In this document: positions 25,573 to 36,837 of the stretch, one piece after another | Position numbering within the stretch: the first letter of the stretch is position 1 | Layout of the letters: each line of letters begins with the position of its first letter | Assembly: GCA_030435675.1 (NCBI GenBank) | Contig: JAUCMV010000026.1 | Location: forward strand, 1-38,592 | Reading direction: 5' to 3' | DNA: 38,592 bases | Source of the DNA: Steinernema hermaphroditum | Taxonomy: Eukaryota > Nematoda > Chromadorea > Rhabditida > Steinernematidae | Made by a program: the position numbers and the translations under genes | The notes under the pieces: model-generated | Database searches by the model: none | The model's input: the letters and a program-made list of their open reading frames with translations, nothing else | Told to the model about the DNA's origin: nothing

Positions 25573-26437
25573 TTGGAGCAGGAGGGTCAGATGCAGAACT
25601 CTTTGTATGAACAAGGCCCTATCTGTCTCGAATTCAAAGTTTTGCAGGAAACTAAGATAGTCCACAGGAAATCCAACGAGAGTAGGCGCGTTCGATCAGG
25701 CTCGTGCAGTTCTACAAGATCCAATCATAAAAATGCTATGGTACTTTGGAGCAGGAGGGTCAGATGCAGAACTCTTTGTATGAACAAGGCCCTATCTGTC
25801 TCGAATTGAACGTTTTGCAGGAAACTAAGATAGTCCACAGGAATCCCAACGGGAATAGGCGCGTTCGATCAGGCTCGTGCAGTTCTACAAGATCCAATCA
25901 TAAAAATGATATGGTACTTTGGAGCAGGAGGGTCAGATGCAGAGCTTTTGGTATGAGCAAGGGCCCTGCTGTCTCGAATTGAAAGTTTTGCAGGAAACTA
26001 AGATAGTCCACAGTAAATCCAACGGGAATAGGCGCGTTCGATCAGGCTCGTGCAGTTCTACAAGATCCAATCATAAAAATGCTATGGTACTTTGGAGCAG
26101 GAGGGTCAGATGCAGAACTCTTTGTATGAACAAGGCCCTATCTGTCTCGAATTGAACGTTTTGCAGGAAACTAAGATAGTCCACAGGAATCCCAACGGGA
26201 ATAGGCGCGTTCGATCAGGCTCGTGCAGTTCTACAAGATCCAATCATAAAAATGCTATGGTACTTTGGAGCAGGAGGGTCAGATGCAGAGCTTTTGGTAT
26301 GAGCAAGGGCCCTGCTGTCTCGAATTGAAAGTTTTGCAGGAAACTAAGATAGTCCACAGTAAATCCAACGGGAATAGGCGCGTTCGATCAGGCTCGTGCA
26401 GTTCTACAAGATCCAATCATAAAAATGCTATGGTACT
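25573..26437 (+). repeat. Five-monomer higher-order block, copy 1
   Basis: Five successive monomers, in the phase starting at TTGGAGCAGG. In order: N with GAATTC, AGGAAATCC and AACGAGAG; N with GAACG, AGGAATCCC and ATGATATGG; F with AGTAAATCC and ATGCTATGG; N with GAACG, AGGAATCCC and ATGCTATGG; F with AGTAAATCC and ATGCTATGG. The same order recurs at 31285-32149. Only the first member clearly differs in allele (AACAAGAG in the second copy). Copy length is 865 bp. Confidence 0.87.
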
Positions 26438-26740
26438 TTGGAGCAGGAGGGTCAGATGCAGAACTCTTTGTATGAACAGGGCCCTATCTGTCTCGAATTG
26501 AAAGTTTTGCAGGAAACTAAGATAGTCCACAGGAATCCCAACGAGAGTAGGCGCGTTCGATCAGGCTCGTGCAGTTCTACAAGATCCAATCATAAAAATG
26601 CTATGGTACTTTGGAGCAGGAGGGTCAGATGCAGAACTCTTTGTATGAACAAGGCCCTATCTGTCTCGAATTGAAAGTTTTGCAGGAAACTAAGATAGTC
26701 CACAGGAATCCCAACGGGAATAGGCGCGTTCGATCAGGCT

Positions 26741-26913
26741 CGTGCAGTTCTACAAGATCCAATCATAAAAATGATATGGTACTTTGGAGCAGGAGGGTCA
26801 GATGCAGAGCTTTTGGTATGAGCAAGGGCCCTGCTGTCTCGAATTGAAAGTTTTGCAGGAAACTAAGATAGTCCACAGGAATCCCAACGGGAATAGGCGC
26901 GTTCGATCAGGCT
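26741..26913 (+). repeat. Reference monomer, type F (GCTTTTGGTATGAGC)
   Basis: A 173-bp copy with ATGATATGG at 31-39, GCTTTTGGTATGAGC at 69-83 and GGGCCCTGCTG. Compared with the left-hand type it has lost AGAGCTCT (C to T at position 72) and has A at position 78. The second segment is AGGAATCCCAACGGG. It keeps the AGGGCCCT palindrome. Confidence 0.93.
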
Positions 26914-27086
26914 CGTGCAGTTCTACAAGATCCAATCATAAAAATGCTATGGTACTTTGGAGCAGGAGGGTCAGATGCAGAACTCTTTGTATGAACAAGG
27001 CCCTATCTGTCTCGAATTGAAAGTTTTGCAGGAAACTAAGATAGTCCACAGTAATCCCAACGGGAATAGGCGCGTTCGATCAGGCT
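26914..27086 (+). repeat. Reference monomer, type N (GAACTCTTTGTATGAAC)
   Basis: A 173-bp copy with GAACTCTTTGTATGAAC at 67-83 and GGCCCTATCTG. One G is missing from GGGCCC and one base is gained in TATCTG, so length returns to 173 although both flanking indels differ from the left-hand type. Both palindromes seen in subarray A are destroyed. The second segment is AGTAATCCCAACGGG. Confidence 0.93.
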
Positions 27087-27129
27087 CGTGCAGTTCTACA
27101 AGATCCAATCATAAAAATGATATGGTACT

Positions 27130-29207
27130 TTGGAGCAGGAGGGTCAGATGCAGAGCTTTTGGTATGAGCAAGGGCCCTAGCTGTCTCGAATTGAAAGTTT
27201 TGCAGGAAACTAAGATAGTCCACAGTAATCCCAACGGGAATAGGCGCGTTCGATCAGGCTCGTGCAGTTCTACAAGATCCAATCATAAAAATGCTATGGT
27301 ACTTTGGAGCAGGAGGGTCAGATGCAGAACTCTTTGTATGAACAAGGCCCTATCTGTCTCGAATTGAAAGTTTTGCAGGAAACTAAGATAGTCCACAGTA
27401 ATCCCAACGGGAATAGGCGCGTTCGATCAGGCTCGTGCAGTTCTACAAGATCCAATCATAAAAATGATATGGTACTTTGGAGCAGGAGGGTCAGATGCAG
27501 AGCTTTTGGTATGAGCAAGGGCCCTGCTGTCTCGAATTGAAAGTTTTGCAGGAAACTAAGATAGTCCACAGTAATCCCAACGGGAATAGGCGCGTTCGAT
27601 CAGGCTCGTGCAGTTCTACAAGATCCAATCATAAAAATGCTATGGTACATTGGAGCAGGAGGGTCAGATGCAGAACTCTTTGTATGAACAAGGCCCTATC
27701 TGTCTCGAATTGAAAGTTTTGCAGGAAACTAAGATAGTCCACAGTAATCCCAACGGGAATAGGCGCGTTCGATCAGGCTCGTGCAGTTCTACAAGATCCA
27801 ATCATAAAAATGATATGGTACTTTGGAGCAGGAGGGTCAGATGCAGAACTCTTTGTATGAACAAGGCCCTATCTGTCTCGAATTCAAAGTTTTGCAGGAA
27901 ACTAAGATAGTCCACAGGAAATCCAACAAGAGTAGGCGCGTTCGATCAGGCTCGTGCAGTTCTACAAGATCCAATCATAAAAATGCTATGGTACTTTGGA
28001 GCAGGAGGGTCAGATGCAGAACTCTTTGTATGAACAAGGCCCTATCTGTCTCGAATTGAACGTTTTGCAGGAAACTAAGATAGTCCACAGGAATCCCAAC
28101 GGGAATAGGCGCGTTCGATCAGGCTCGTGCAGTTCTACAAGATCCAATCATAAAAATGATATGGTACTTTGGAGCAGGAGGGTCAGATGCAGAGCTTTTG
28201 GTATGAGCAAGGGCCCTAGCTGTCTCGAATTGAAAGTTTTGCAGGAAACTAAGATAGTCCACAGGAATCCCAACGGGAATAGGCGCGTTCGATCAGGCTC
28301 GTGCAGTTCTACAAGATCCAATCATAAAAATGATATGGTACTTTGGAGCAGGAGGGTCAGATGCAGAGCTTTTGGTATGAGCAAGGGCCCTGCTGTCTCG
28401 AATTGAAAGTTTTGCAGGAAACTAAGATAGTCCACAGGAAATCCAACGGGAATAGGCGCGTTCGATCAGGCTCGTGCAGTTCTACAAGATCCAATCATAA
28501 AAATGCTATGGTACTTTGGAGCAGGAGGGTCAGATGCAGAACTCTTTGTATGAACAAGGCCCTATCTGTCTCGAATTGAAAGTTTTGCAGGAAACTAAGA
28601 TAGTCCACAGGAAATCCAACAAGAGTAGGCGCGTTCGATCAGGCTCGTGCAGTTCTACAAGATCCAATCATAAAAATGCTATGGTACTTTGGAGCAGGAG
28701 GGTCAGATGCAGAACTCTTTGTATGAACAAGGCCCTATCTGTCTCGAATTGAACGTTTTGCAGGAAACTAAGATAGTCCACAGGAATCCCAACGGGAATA
28801 GGCGCGTTCGATCAGGCTCGTGCAGTTCTACAAGATCCAATCATAAAAATGCTATGGTACTTTGGAGCAGGAGGGTCAGATGCAGAGCTTTTGGTATGAG
28901 CAAGGGCCCTGCTGTCTCGAATTGAAAGTTTTGCAGGAAACTAAGATAGTCCACAGTAAATCCAACGGGAATAGGCGCGTTCGATCAGGCTCGTGCAGTT
29001 CTACAAGATCCAATCATAAAAATGCTATGGTACTTTGGAGCAGGAGGGTCAGATGCAGAACTCTTTGTATGAACAAGGCCCTATCTGTCTCGAATTGAAA
29101 GTTTTGCAGGAAACTAAGATAGTCCACAGGAAATCCAACGGGAATAGGCGCGTTCGATCAGGCTCGTGCAGTTCTACAAGATCCAATCATAAAAATGATA
29201 TGGTACT
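27130..29207 (+). repeat. Twelve-monomer higher-order repeat, copy 1 (2,078 bp)
   Basis: Twelve monomers whose allele order is repeated by the next twelve. In order: F; N with ATGATATGG; F; N with ATGATATGG; N with GAATTC and AACAAGAG; N with GAACG and ATGATATGG; F with ATGATATGG; F with AGGAAATCC; N with AACAAGAG; N with GAACG and ATGCTATGG; F with AGTAAATCC; N with AGGAAATCC. Members 1 and 7 are 174 bp. One private change in member 3 gives GTACATTGG for GTACTTTGG near 27645. Confidence 0.88.
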
Positions 29208-31284
29208 TTGGAGCAGGAGGGTCAGATGCAGAGCTTTTGGTATGAGCAAGGGCCCTGCTGTCTCGAATTGAAAGTTTTGCAGGAAACTAAGATAGTCCAC
29301 AGTAATCCCAACGGGAATAGGCGCGTTCGATCAGGCTCGTGCAGTTCTACAAGATCCAATCATAAAAATGCTATGGTACTTTGGAGCAGGAGGGTCAGAT
29401 GCAGAACTCTTTGTATGAACAAGGCCCTATCTGTCTCGAATTGAAAGTTTTGCAGGAAACTAAGATAGTCCACAGGAATCCCAACGGGAATAGGCGCGTT
29501 CGATCAGGCTCGTGCAGTTCTACAAGATCCAATCATAAAAATGATATGGTACTTTGGAGCAGGAGGGTCAGATGCAGAGCTTTTGGTATGAGCAAGGGCC
29601 CTGCTGTCTCGAATTGAAAGTTTTGCAGGAAACTAAGATAGTCCACAGTAATCCCAACGGGAATAGGCGCGTTCGATCAGGCTCGTGCAGTTCTACAAGA
29701 TCCAATCATAAAAATGCTATGGTACTTTGGAGCAGGAGGGTCAGATGCAGAACTCTTTGTATGAACAAGGCCCTATCTGTCTCGAATTGAAAGTTTTGCA
29801 GGAAACTAAGATAGTCCACAGTAATCCCAACGGGAATAGGCGCGTTCGATCAGGCTCGTGCAGTTCTACAAGATCCAATCATAAAAATGATATGGTACTT
29901 TGGAGCAGGAGGGTCAGATGCAGAACTCTTTGTATGAACAAGGCCCTATCTGTCTCGAATTGAAAGTTTTGCAGGAAACTAAGATAGTCCACAGGAAATC
30001 CAACAAGAGTAGGCGCGTTCGATCAGGCTCGTGCAGTTCTACAAGATCCAATCATAAAAATGCTATGGTACTTTGGAGCAGGAGGGTCAGATGCAGAACT
30101 CTTTGTATGAACAAGGCCCTATCTGTCTCGAATTGAACGTTTTGCAGGAAACTAAGATAGTCCACAGGAATCCCAACGGGAATAGGCGCGTTCGATCAGG
30201 CTCGTGCAGTTCTACAAGATCCAATCATAAAAATGATATGGTACTTTGGAGCAGGAGGGTCAGATGCAGAGCTTTTGGTATGAGCAAGGGCCCTGCTGTC
30301 TCGAATTGAAAGTTTTGCAGGAAACTAAGATAGTCCACAGGAATCCCAACGGGAATAGGCGCGTTCGATCAGGCTCGTGCAGTTCTACAAGATCCAATCA
30401 TAAAAATGATATGGTACTTTGGAGCAGGAGGGTCAGATGCAGAGCTTTTGGTATGAGCAAGGGCCCTGCTGTCTCGAATTGAAAGTTTTGCAGGAAACTA
30501 AGATAGTCCACAGTAAATCCAACGGGAATAGGCGCGTTCGATCAGGCTCGTGCAGTTCTACAAGATCCAATCATAAAAATGCTATGGTACTTTGGAGCAG
30601 GAGGGTCAGATGCAGAACTCTTTGTATGAACAAGGCCCTATCTGTCTCGAATTGAAAGTTTTGCAGGAAACTAAGATAGTCCACAGGAAATCCAACGAGA
30701 GTAGGCGCGTTCGATCAGGCTCGTGCAGTTCTACAAGATCCAATCATAAAAATGCTATGGTACTTTGGAGCAGGAGGGTCAGATGCAGAACTCTTTGTAT
30801 GAACAAGGCCCTATCTGTCTCGAATTGAACGTTTTGCAGGAAACTAAGATAGTCCACAGGAATCCCAACGGGAATAGGCGCGTTCGATCAGGCTCGTGCA
30901 GTTCTACAAGATCCAATCATAAAAATGCTATGGTACTTTGGAGCAGGAGGGTCAGATGCAGAGCTTTTGGTATGAGCAAGGGCCCTGCTGTCTCGAATTG
31001 AAAGTTTTGCAGGAAACTAAGATAGTCCACAGTAAATCCAACGGGAATAGGCGCGTTCGATCAGGCTCGTGCAGTTCTACAAGATCCAATCATAAAAATG
31101 CTATGGTACTTTGGAGCAGGAGGGTCAGATGCAGAACTCTTTGTATGAACAAGGGCCCTATCTGTCTCGAATTGAAAGTTTTGCAGGAAACTAAGATAGT
31201 CCACAGTAAATCCAACGGGAATAGGCGCGTTCGATCAGGCTCGTGCAGTTCTACAAGATCCAATCATAAAAATGCTATGGTACT
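29208..31284 (+). repeat. Twelve-monomer higher-order repeat, copy 2 (2,077 bp)
   Basis: Matches copy 1 member by member in type (F or N), base at position 34 and marker alleles. Exceptions I found: member 2 has AGGAATCCC for AGTAATCCC; member 5 has GAATTG for GAATTC; member 7 and member 1 have CCCTGCTG for CCCTAGCTG; member 8 has AGTAAATCC; member 9 has AACGAGAG for AACAAGAG; member 12 has AGTAAATCC, C at position 34 and a 174-bp junction. That is far fewer differences than between adjacent monomers, as expected for a true higher-order repeat. Confidence 0.88.
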
Positions 31285-32149
31285 TTGGAGCAGGAGGGTC
31301 AGATGCAGAACTCTTTGTATGAACAAGGCCCTATCTGTCTCGAATTCAAAGTTTTGCAGGAAACTAAGATAGTCCACAGGAAATCCAACAAGAGTAGGCG
31401 CGTTCGATCAGGCTCGTGCAGTTCTACAAGATCCAATCATAAAAATGCTATGGTACTTTGGAGCAGGAGGGTCAGATGCAGAACTCTTTGTATGAACAAG
31501 GCCCTATCTGTCTCGAATTGAACGTTTTGCAGGAAACTAAGATAGTCCACAGGAATCCCAACGGGAATAGGCGCGTTCAATCAGGCTCGTGCAGTTCTAC
31601 AACATCCAATCATAAAAATGATATGGTACTTTGGAGCAGGAGGGTCAGATGCAGAGCTTTTGGTATGAGCAAGGGCCCTGCTGTCTCGAATTGAAAGTTT
31701 TGCAGGAAACTAAGATAGTCCACAGTAAATCCAACGGGAATAGGCGCGTTCGATCAGGCTCGTGCAGTTCTACAAGATCCAATCATAAAAATGCTATGGT
31801 ACTTTGGAGCAGGAGGGTCAGATGCAGAACTCTTTGTATGAACAAGGCCCTATCTGTCTCGAATTGAACGTTTTGCAGGAAACTAAGATAGTCCACAGGA
31901 ATCCCAACGGGAATAGGCGCGTTCGATCAGGCTCGTGCAGTTCTACAAGATCCAATCATAAAAATGCTATGGTACTTTGGAGCAGGAGGGTCAGATGCAG
32001 AGCTTTTGGTATGAGCAAGGGCCCTGCTGTCTCGAATTGAAAGTTTTGCAGGAAACTAAGATAGTCCACAGTAAATCCAACGGGAATAGGCGCGTTCGAT
32101 CAGGCTCGTGCAGTTCTACAAGATCCAATCATAAAAATGCTATGGTACT
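31285..32149 (+). repeat. Five-monomer higher-order block, copy 2
   Basis: Repeats the order of 25573-26437: N with GAATTC and AACAAGAG, N with GAACG, F with AGTAAATCC, N with GAACG, F with AGTAAATCC. Its second member carries two private changes, GTTCAATC near 31576 and ACAACATCC near 31602, which recur together near 36956-36986. A further incomplete copy (members 1 to 3) follows directly at 32150-32668. Confidence 0.86.
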
Positions 32150-32841
32150 TTGGAGCAGGAGGGTCAGATGCAGAACTCTTTGTATGAACAAGGCCCTATC
32201 TGTCTCGAATTCAAAGTTTTGCAGGAAACTAAGATAGTCCACAGGAAATCCAACAAGAGTAGGCGCGTTCGATCAGGCTCGTGCAGTTCTACAAGATCCA
32301 ATCATAAAAATGCTATGGTACTTTGGAGCAGGAGGGTCAGATGCAGAACTCTTTGTATGAACAAGGCCCTATCTGTCTCGAATTGAACGTTTTGCAGGAA
32401 ACTAAGATAGTCCACAGGAATCCCAACGGGAATAGGCGCGTTCGATCAGGCTCGTGCAGTTCTACAAGATCCAATCATAAAAATGATATGGTACTTTGGA
32501 GCAGGAGGGTCAGATGCAGAGCTTTTGGTATGAGCAAGGGCCCTGCTGTCTCGAATTGAAAGTTTTGCAGGAAACTAAGATAGTCCACAGTAAATCCAAA
32601 GGGAATAGGCGCGTTCGATCAGGCTCGTGCAGTTCTACAAGATCCAATCATAAAAATGCTATGGTACTTTGGAGCAGGAGGGTCAGATGCAGAGCTTTTG
32701 GTATGAGCAAGGGCCCTGCTGTCTCGAATTGAAAGTTTTGCAGGAAACTAAGATAGTCCGCAGGAAATCCAACGAGAGTAGGCGCGTTCGATCAGGCTCG
32801 TGCAGTTCTACAAGATCCAATCATAAAAATGCTATGGTACT
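31458..32841 (+). repeat. Segmental block, well-preserved copy
   Basis: Eight monomers whose marker order recurs about 5.38-5.39 kb to the right. Markers: GTTCAATC and ACAACATCC (about 31576 and 31602); GAACG with C at position 34 (31804 monomer); GAATTC (32207); GAACG with A at position 34 (32323 monomer); CCAAAGGG (about 32596); and TCCGCAGG (32757-32764), an allele found only here and at 38150. All copies here are 173 bp and intact. Confidence 0.82.
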
Positions 32842-33341
32842 TTGGAGCAGGAGGGTCAGATGCAGAACTCTTTGTATGAACACGGCCCTATCTGTCTCGA
32901 ATTGAAAGTTTTGCAGGAAACTAAGATAGTCCACAGTAATCCCAACGGGAATAGGCGCGTTCGATCAGGCTCGTGCAGTTCTACAAGATCCAATCATAAA
33001 AATGATATGGTACTTTGGAGCAGGAGGGTCAGATGCAGAACTCTTTGTATGAACAAGGCCCTATCTGTCTCGAATTGAAAGTTTTGCAGGAAACTAAGAT
33101 AGTCCACAGTAATTCCAACGGGAATAGGCGCGTTCGATCAGGCTCGTGCAGTTCTACAAGATCCAATCATAAAAAAATGTGCTATGGTACTTTGGAGCAG
33201 GAGGGTCAGATGCAGAACTTTTTGTATGAACAAGGGCCCTAACTGTCTCGAATTGAAAGTTTTGCAGGAAACTAAGATAGTCCACAGGAAATCCAACAAG
33301 AGTAGGCGCGTTCGATCAGGCTCGTGCAGTTCTACAAGATC

Positions 33342-35440
33342 CACTCATAAAAATGATATGGTACTTTGGAGCAGGAGGGTCAGATGCAGAGCTTTTGGTA
33401 TGAGCAAGGCCCTATCTGTCTCGAATTGAAAGTTTTGCAGAAAACCAAGATAGTCCACAGGAATTCCAACAAGAATAGGCGCGTTCGATCAGGCTCGTGC
33501 AGTTCTACAAGATCCAATCATAAAAATGATATGGTACTTTGGAGAGGAGGGGAGGGTCAGATGCAGAGCTTTTGGTATGAGCAAGGGCCCTGCTGTCTCG
33601 AATTGAAAGTTTTGCAGGAAACTAAGATAGTCCACAGGAATCCCAACAAGAATAGGCGCGTCTCGACCAGGCTCGTGCAGTTCTACAAGATCCAATCATA
33701 AAAATGATATGGTACTTTGGAGCAGGAGGGTCAGATGCAGAGCTTTTGGTATGAGCAAGGGCCCTGCTGTCTCGAATTGAAAGTTTTGCAGGAAACTAAG
33801 ATAGTCCACAGTAAATCCAACGGGAATAGGCGCGTTCGATCAGGCTCGTGCAGTTCTACAAGATCCAATCATAAAAATGCTATGGTACTTTGGAGCAGGA
33901 GGGTCAGATGCAGAACTCTTTGTATGAACAAGGCCCTATCTGTCTCGAATTGAAAGTTTTGCAGGAAACTAAGATAGTCCACAGGAAATCCCAACAAGAA
34001 TAGGCGCGTTCGATCAGGCTCGTGCAGTTCTACAAGATCCAATCATAAAAATGCTATGGTACTTTGGAGCAGGAGGGTCAGATGCAGAGCTTTTGGTATG
34101 AGCAAGGGCCCTTCTGTCTCGAATTGAAAGTTTTGCAGGAAACTAAGATAGTCCACAGGAAACCCAACGGGAATAGGCGCGTTCGATCAGGCTCGTGCAG
34201 TTCTGCAAGATCCAATCATAAAAATGCTATGGTACTTTGGAGCAGGAGGGTCAGATGGAGAGCTTTTGGTATGAACAAGGCCCTATCTGTCTCGAATTGA
34301 AAGTTTTGCAGGAAACTAAGATAGTCCACAGTAAATCCAACGGGAATAGGCGCGTTCGATCAGGCTCGTGCAGTTCTACAAGATCCAATCATAAAAATGC
34401 TATGGTACTTTGGAGCAGGAGGGTCAGATGCAGAACTCTTTGTATGAACAAGGCCCTATCTGTCTCGAATTGAAAGTTTTGCAGGAAACTAAGATAGTCC
34501 ACAGGAAATCCAACAAGAGTAGGCGCGTTCGATCAGGCTCGTGCAGTTCTACAAGATCCACTCATAAAAATGATATGGTACTTTGGAGCAGGAGGGTCAG
34601 ATGCAGAGCTTTTGGTATGAGCAAGGGCCCTTGCTGTCTCGAATTGAAAGTTTTGCAGGAAACTAAGATAGTCCACAGGAATCCCAACAAGAGTAGGCGC
34701 GTTCGATCAGGCTCGTGCAGTTCTACAAGATCCAATCATAAAAATGCTATGGTACTTTGGAGCAGGAGGGTCAGATGCAGAACTCTTTTTGTAGGAACAA
34801 GGCCCTATCTGTCTCGAATTGAAAGTTTTGCAGGAAACTAAGATAGTCCACAGGAATCCCAACGGGAATAGGCGCGTTCGATCAGGCTCGTGCAGTTCTA
34901 CAAGATCCAATCATAAAAATGATATGGTACTTTGGAGCAGGAGGGTCAGATGCAGAGCTTTTGGTAGGAGCAAGGGCCCTGCTGTCTCGAATTGAAAGTT
35001 TTGCAGGAAACTAAGATAGTCCACAGTAATTCCAACGGGAATAGGCGCGTTCGATCAGGCTCGTGCAGTTCTACAAGATCCAATCATAAAAATTGCTATG
35101 GTACTTTGGAGCAGGAGGGTCAGATGCAGAACTCTTTGTATGAACAAGGCCCTATCTGTCTCGAATTGAAAGTTTTGCAGGAAACTAAGATAGTCCACAG
35201 TAATCCCAACGGGAATAGGTGCAATTGATCAGGCTCGTGCAGTTCTACAAGATCCAATCATAAAAATGATATGGTACTTTGGAGCAGGAGGGGTCAGATG
35301 CATAACTCTTTGTATGAACAATGGCCCTATCTGTCTCGAATTGAAAGTTTTGCAGGAAACTAAGATAGTCCACAGGAAATCCAACAAGAGTAGGCGCGTT
35401 CGATCAGGCTCGTGCAGTTCTACAAGATCCACTCATAAAA
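33342..35440 (+). repeat. GATCCACTCAT-marked monomers in subarray C
   Basis: Three monomers (near 33340, 34557 and 35429) read GATCCACTCAT for GATCCAATCAT. Each follows an AGGAAATCCAACAAGAG second segment and is followed by ATGATATGG and a GCTTT(T)GTATGAGC-like copy. Spacings are 7 and 5 monomers. The shared multi-site haplotype suggests one ancestral block copied within C before much of the decay. Confidence 0.82.
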
Positions 35441-36837
35441 ATGATATGGTACTTTGGAGCAGGAGTGGTCAGATGCAGAGCTTTTTGTATGAGCAAGGCC
35501 CTATCTGTCTCGAATTGAAAGTTTTGCAGGAAACTAAGATAGTCCACAGAAATCCAACGTGAATAGGCGCGTTCGATCAGGCTCGTGCAGTTCTACAAGA
35601 TCCAATCATAAAAATGATATGGTACTTTGGAGTAGGAGGGTCAGATGCAGAGCTTTTGGTATGAGCAAGGGCCCTGCTGTCTCGAATTGAAAGTTTTGCA
35701 GGAAACTAAGATAGTCCACAGAAATCCCAACGGGAATAGGCGCGTTCGATCAGGCTCGTGCAGTTCTACAAGATCCAATCATAAAAAATGATATGGTACT
35801 TTGGAGCAGGAGGCTCAGATGCAGAACTTTTGGTATGAGCAAGGCCCTATCTGTCTCGAATTGAAAGTTTTGCAGGAAACTAAGATAGTCCACAGTAAAT
35901 CCAACGGGAATAGGCGCAAACGATCAGGCTCGCGCAGTTCTACAAGATCCAATCATAAAAATGCTATGGTACTTTGGAGCAGGAGGGTCAGATGCATAAC
36001 TCTTTGTATGAACAAGGCCCTATCTGTCTCGAATTGAAAGTTTTGCAGGAAACTAAGATAGTCCACAGGAATTCCAACAAGATTAGGCGCGTTCGATCAG
36101 GCTCGTGCAGTTCTACAAGATCCAATCATAAAAATGCTATGGTACTTTAGAGCAGGAGGGTCAGATGCAGAACTCTTTGTATGAACAAGGCCCTATCTGT
36201 CTCGAATTGAAAGTTTTGCAGGAAACTAAGATAGTCCACAGGAATCCCAACGGGAATAGGCGCGTTCGATCAGGCTCGTGTAGTTCTACAAGATCCAATC
36301 ATAAAAATGCTATGGTACTTTGGAGCAGGAGGGTCAGATGCAGAGCTTTTGGTATGAGCAAGGCCCTATCTGTCTCGAATTGAAAGTTTTGCAGGAAACT
36401 AAGATAGTCCACAGGAAATCCAACGGGAATAGGCGCGTTCGATCAGGCTCGTGCAGTTCTACAAGATCCAATCATAAAAATGATATGGTACTTTGGAGCA
36501 GGAGGGTCAGATGCAGAGCTCTTTGTATGAGCAAGGCCCTATCTGTCTCGAATTGAAAGTTTTGCAGGAAACTGAGATAGTCCACAGGAATTCCAACGGG
36601 AATAGGCGCGTTCGATCAGGCTCGTGCAGTTCTACAAGATCCAATCATAAAAATGCTATGGTACTTTGGAGCAGGAGGGTCAGATGCAGAACTCTTGGTA
36701 TGAGCAAGGCCCTATCTGTCTCGAATTGAAAGTTTTGCAGGAAACTAAGATAGTCCACAGGAATTCCAACAAGAGTAGGCGCGTTCGATCAGGCTCGTGC
36801 AGTTCTACAAGATCCAATCATAAAAATGATATGGTAC

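Larger units (their letters stand above)
22751..33143 (+). repeat. Subarray B: two-type array with higher-order structure
   Basis: Sixty monomers with few length changes (10,393 bp = 60 x 173 + 13). Two types dominate and tend to alternate. Type F has GCTTTTGGTATGAGC with GGGCCCTGCTG. Type N has GAACTCTTTGTATGAAC with GGCCCTATCTG. Position 34 is C or A. The second segment varies among AGTAATCCC, AGGAATCCC, AGTAAATCC and AGGAAATCC, with AACGGGA, AACGAGA or AACAAGA. Some N copies have GAATTC (EcoRI) or GAACGTTTTG alleles. SacI sites become rare and N copies lack ApaI as well. Confidence 0.92.
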
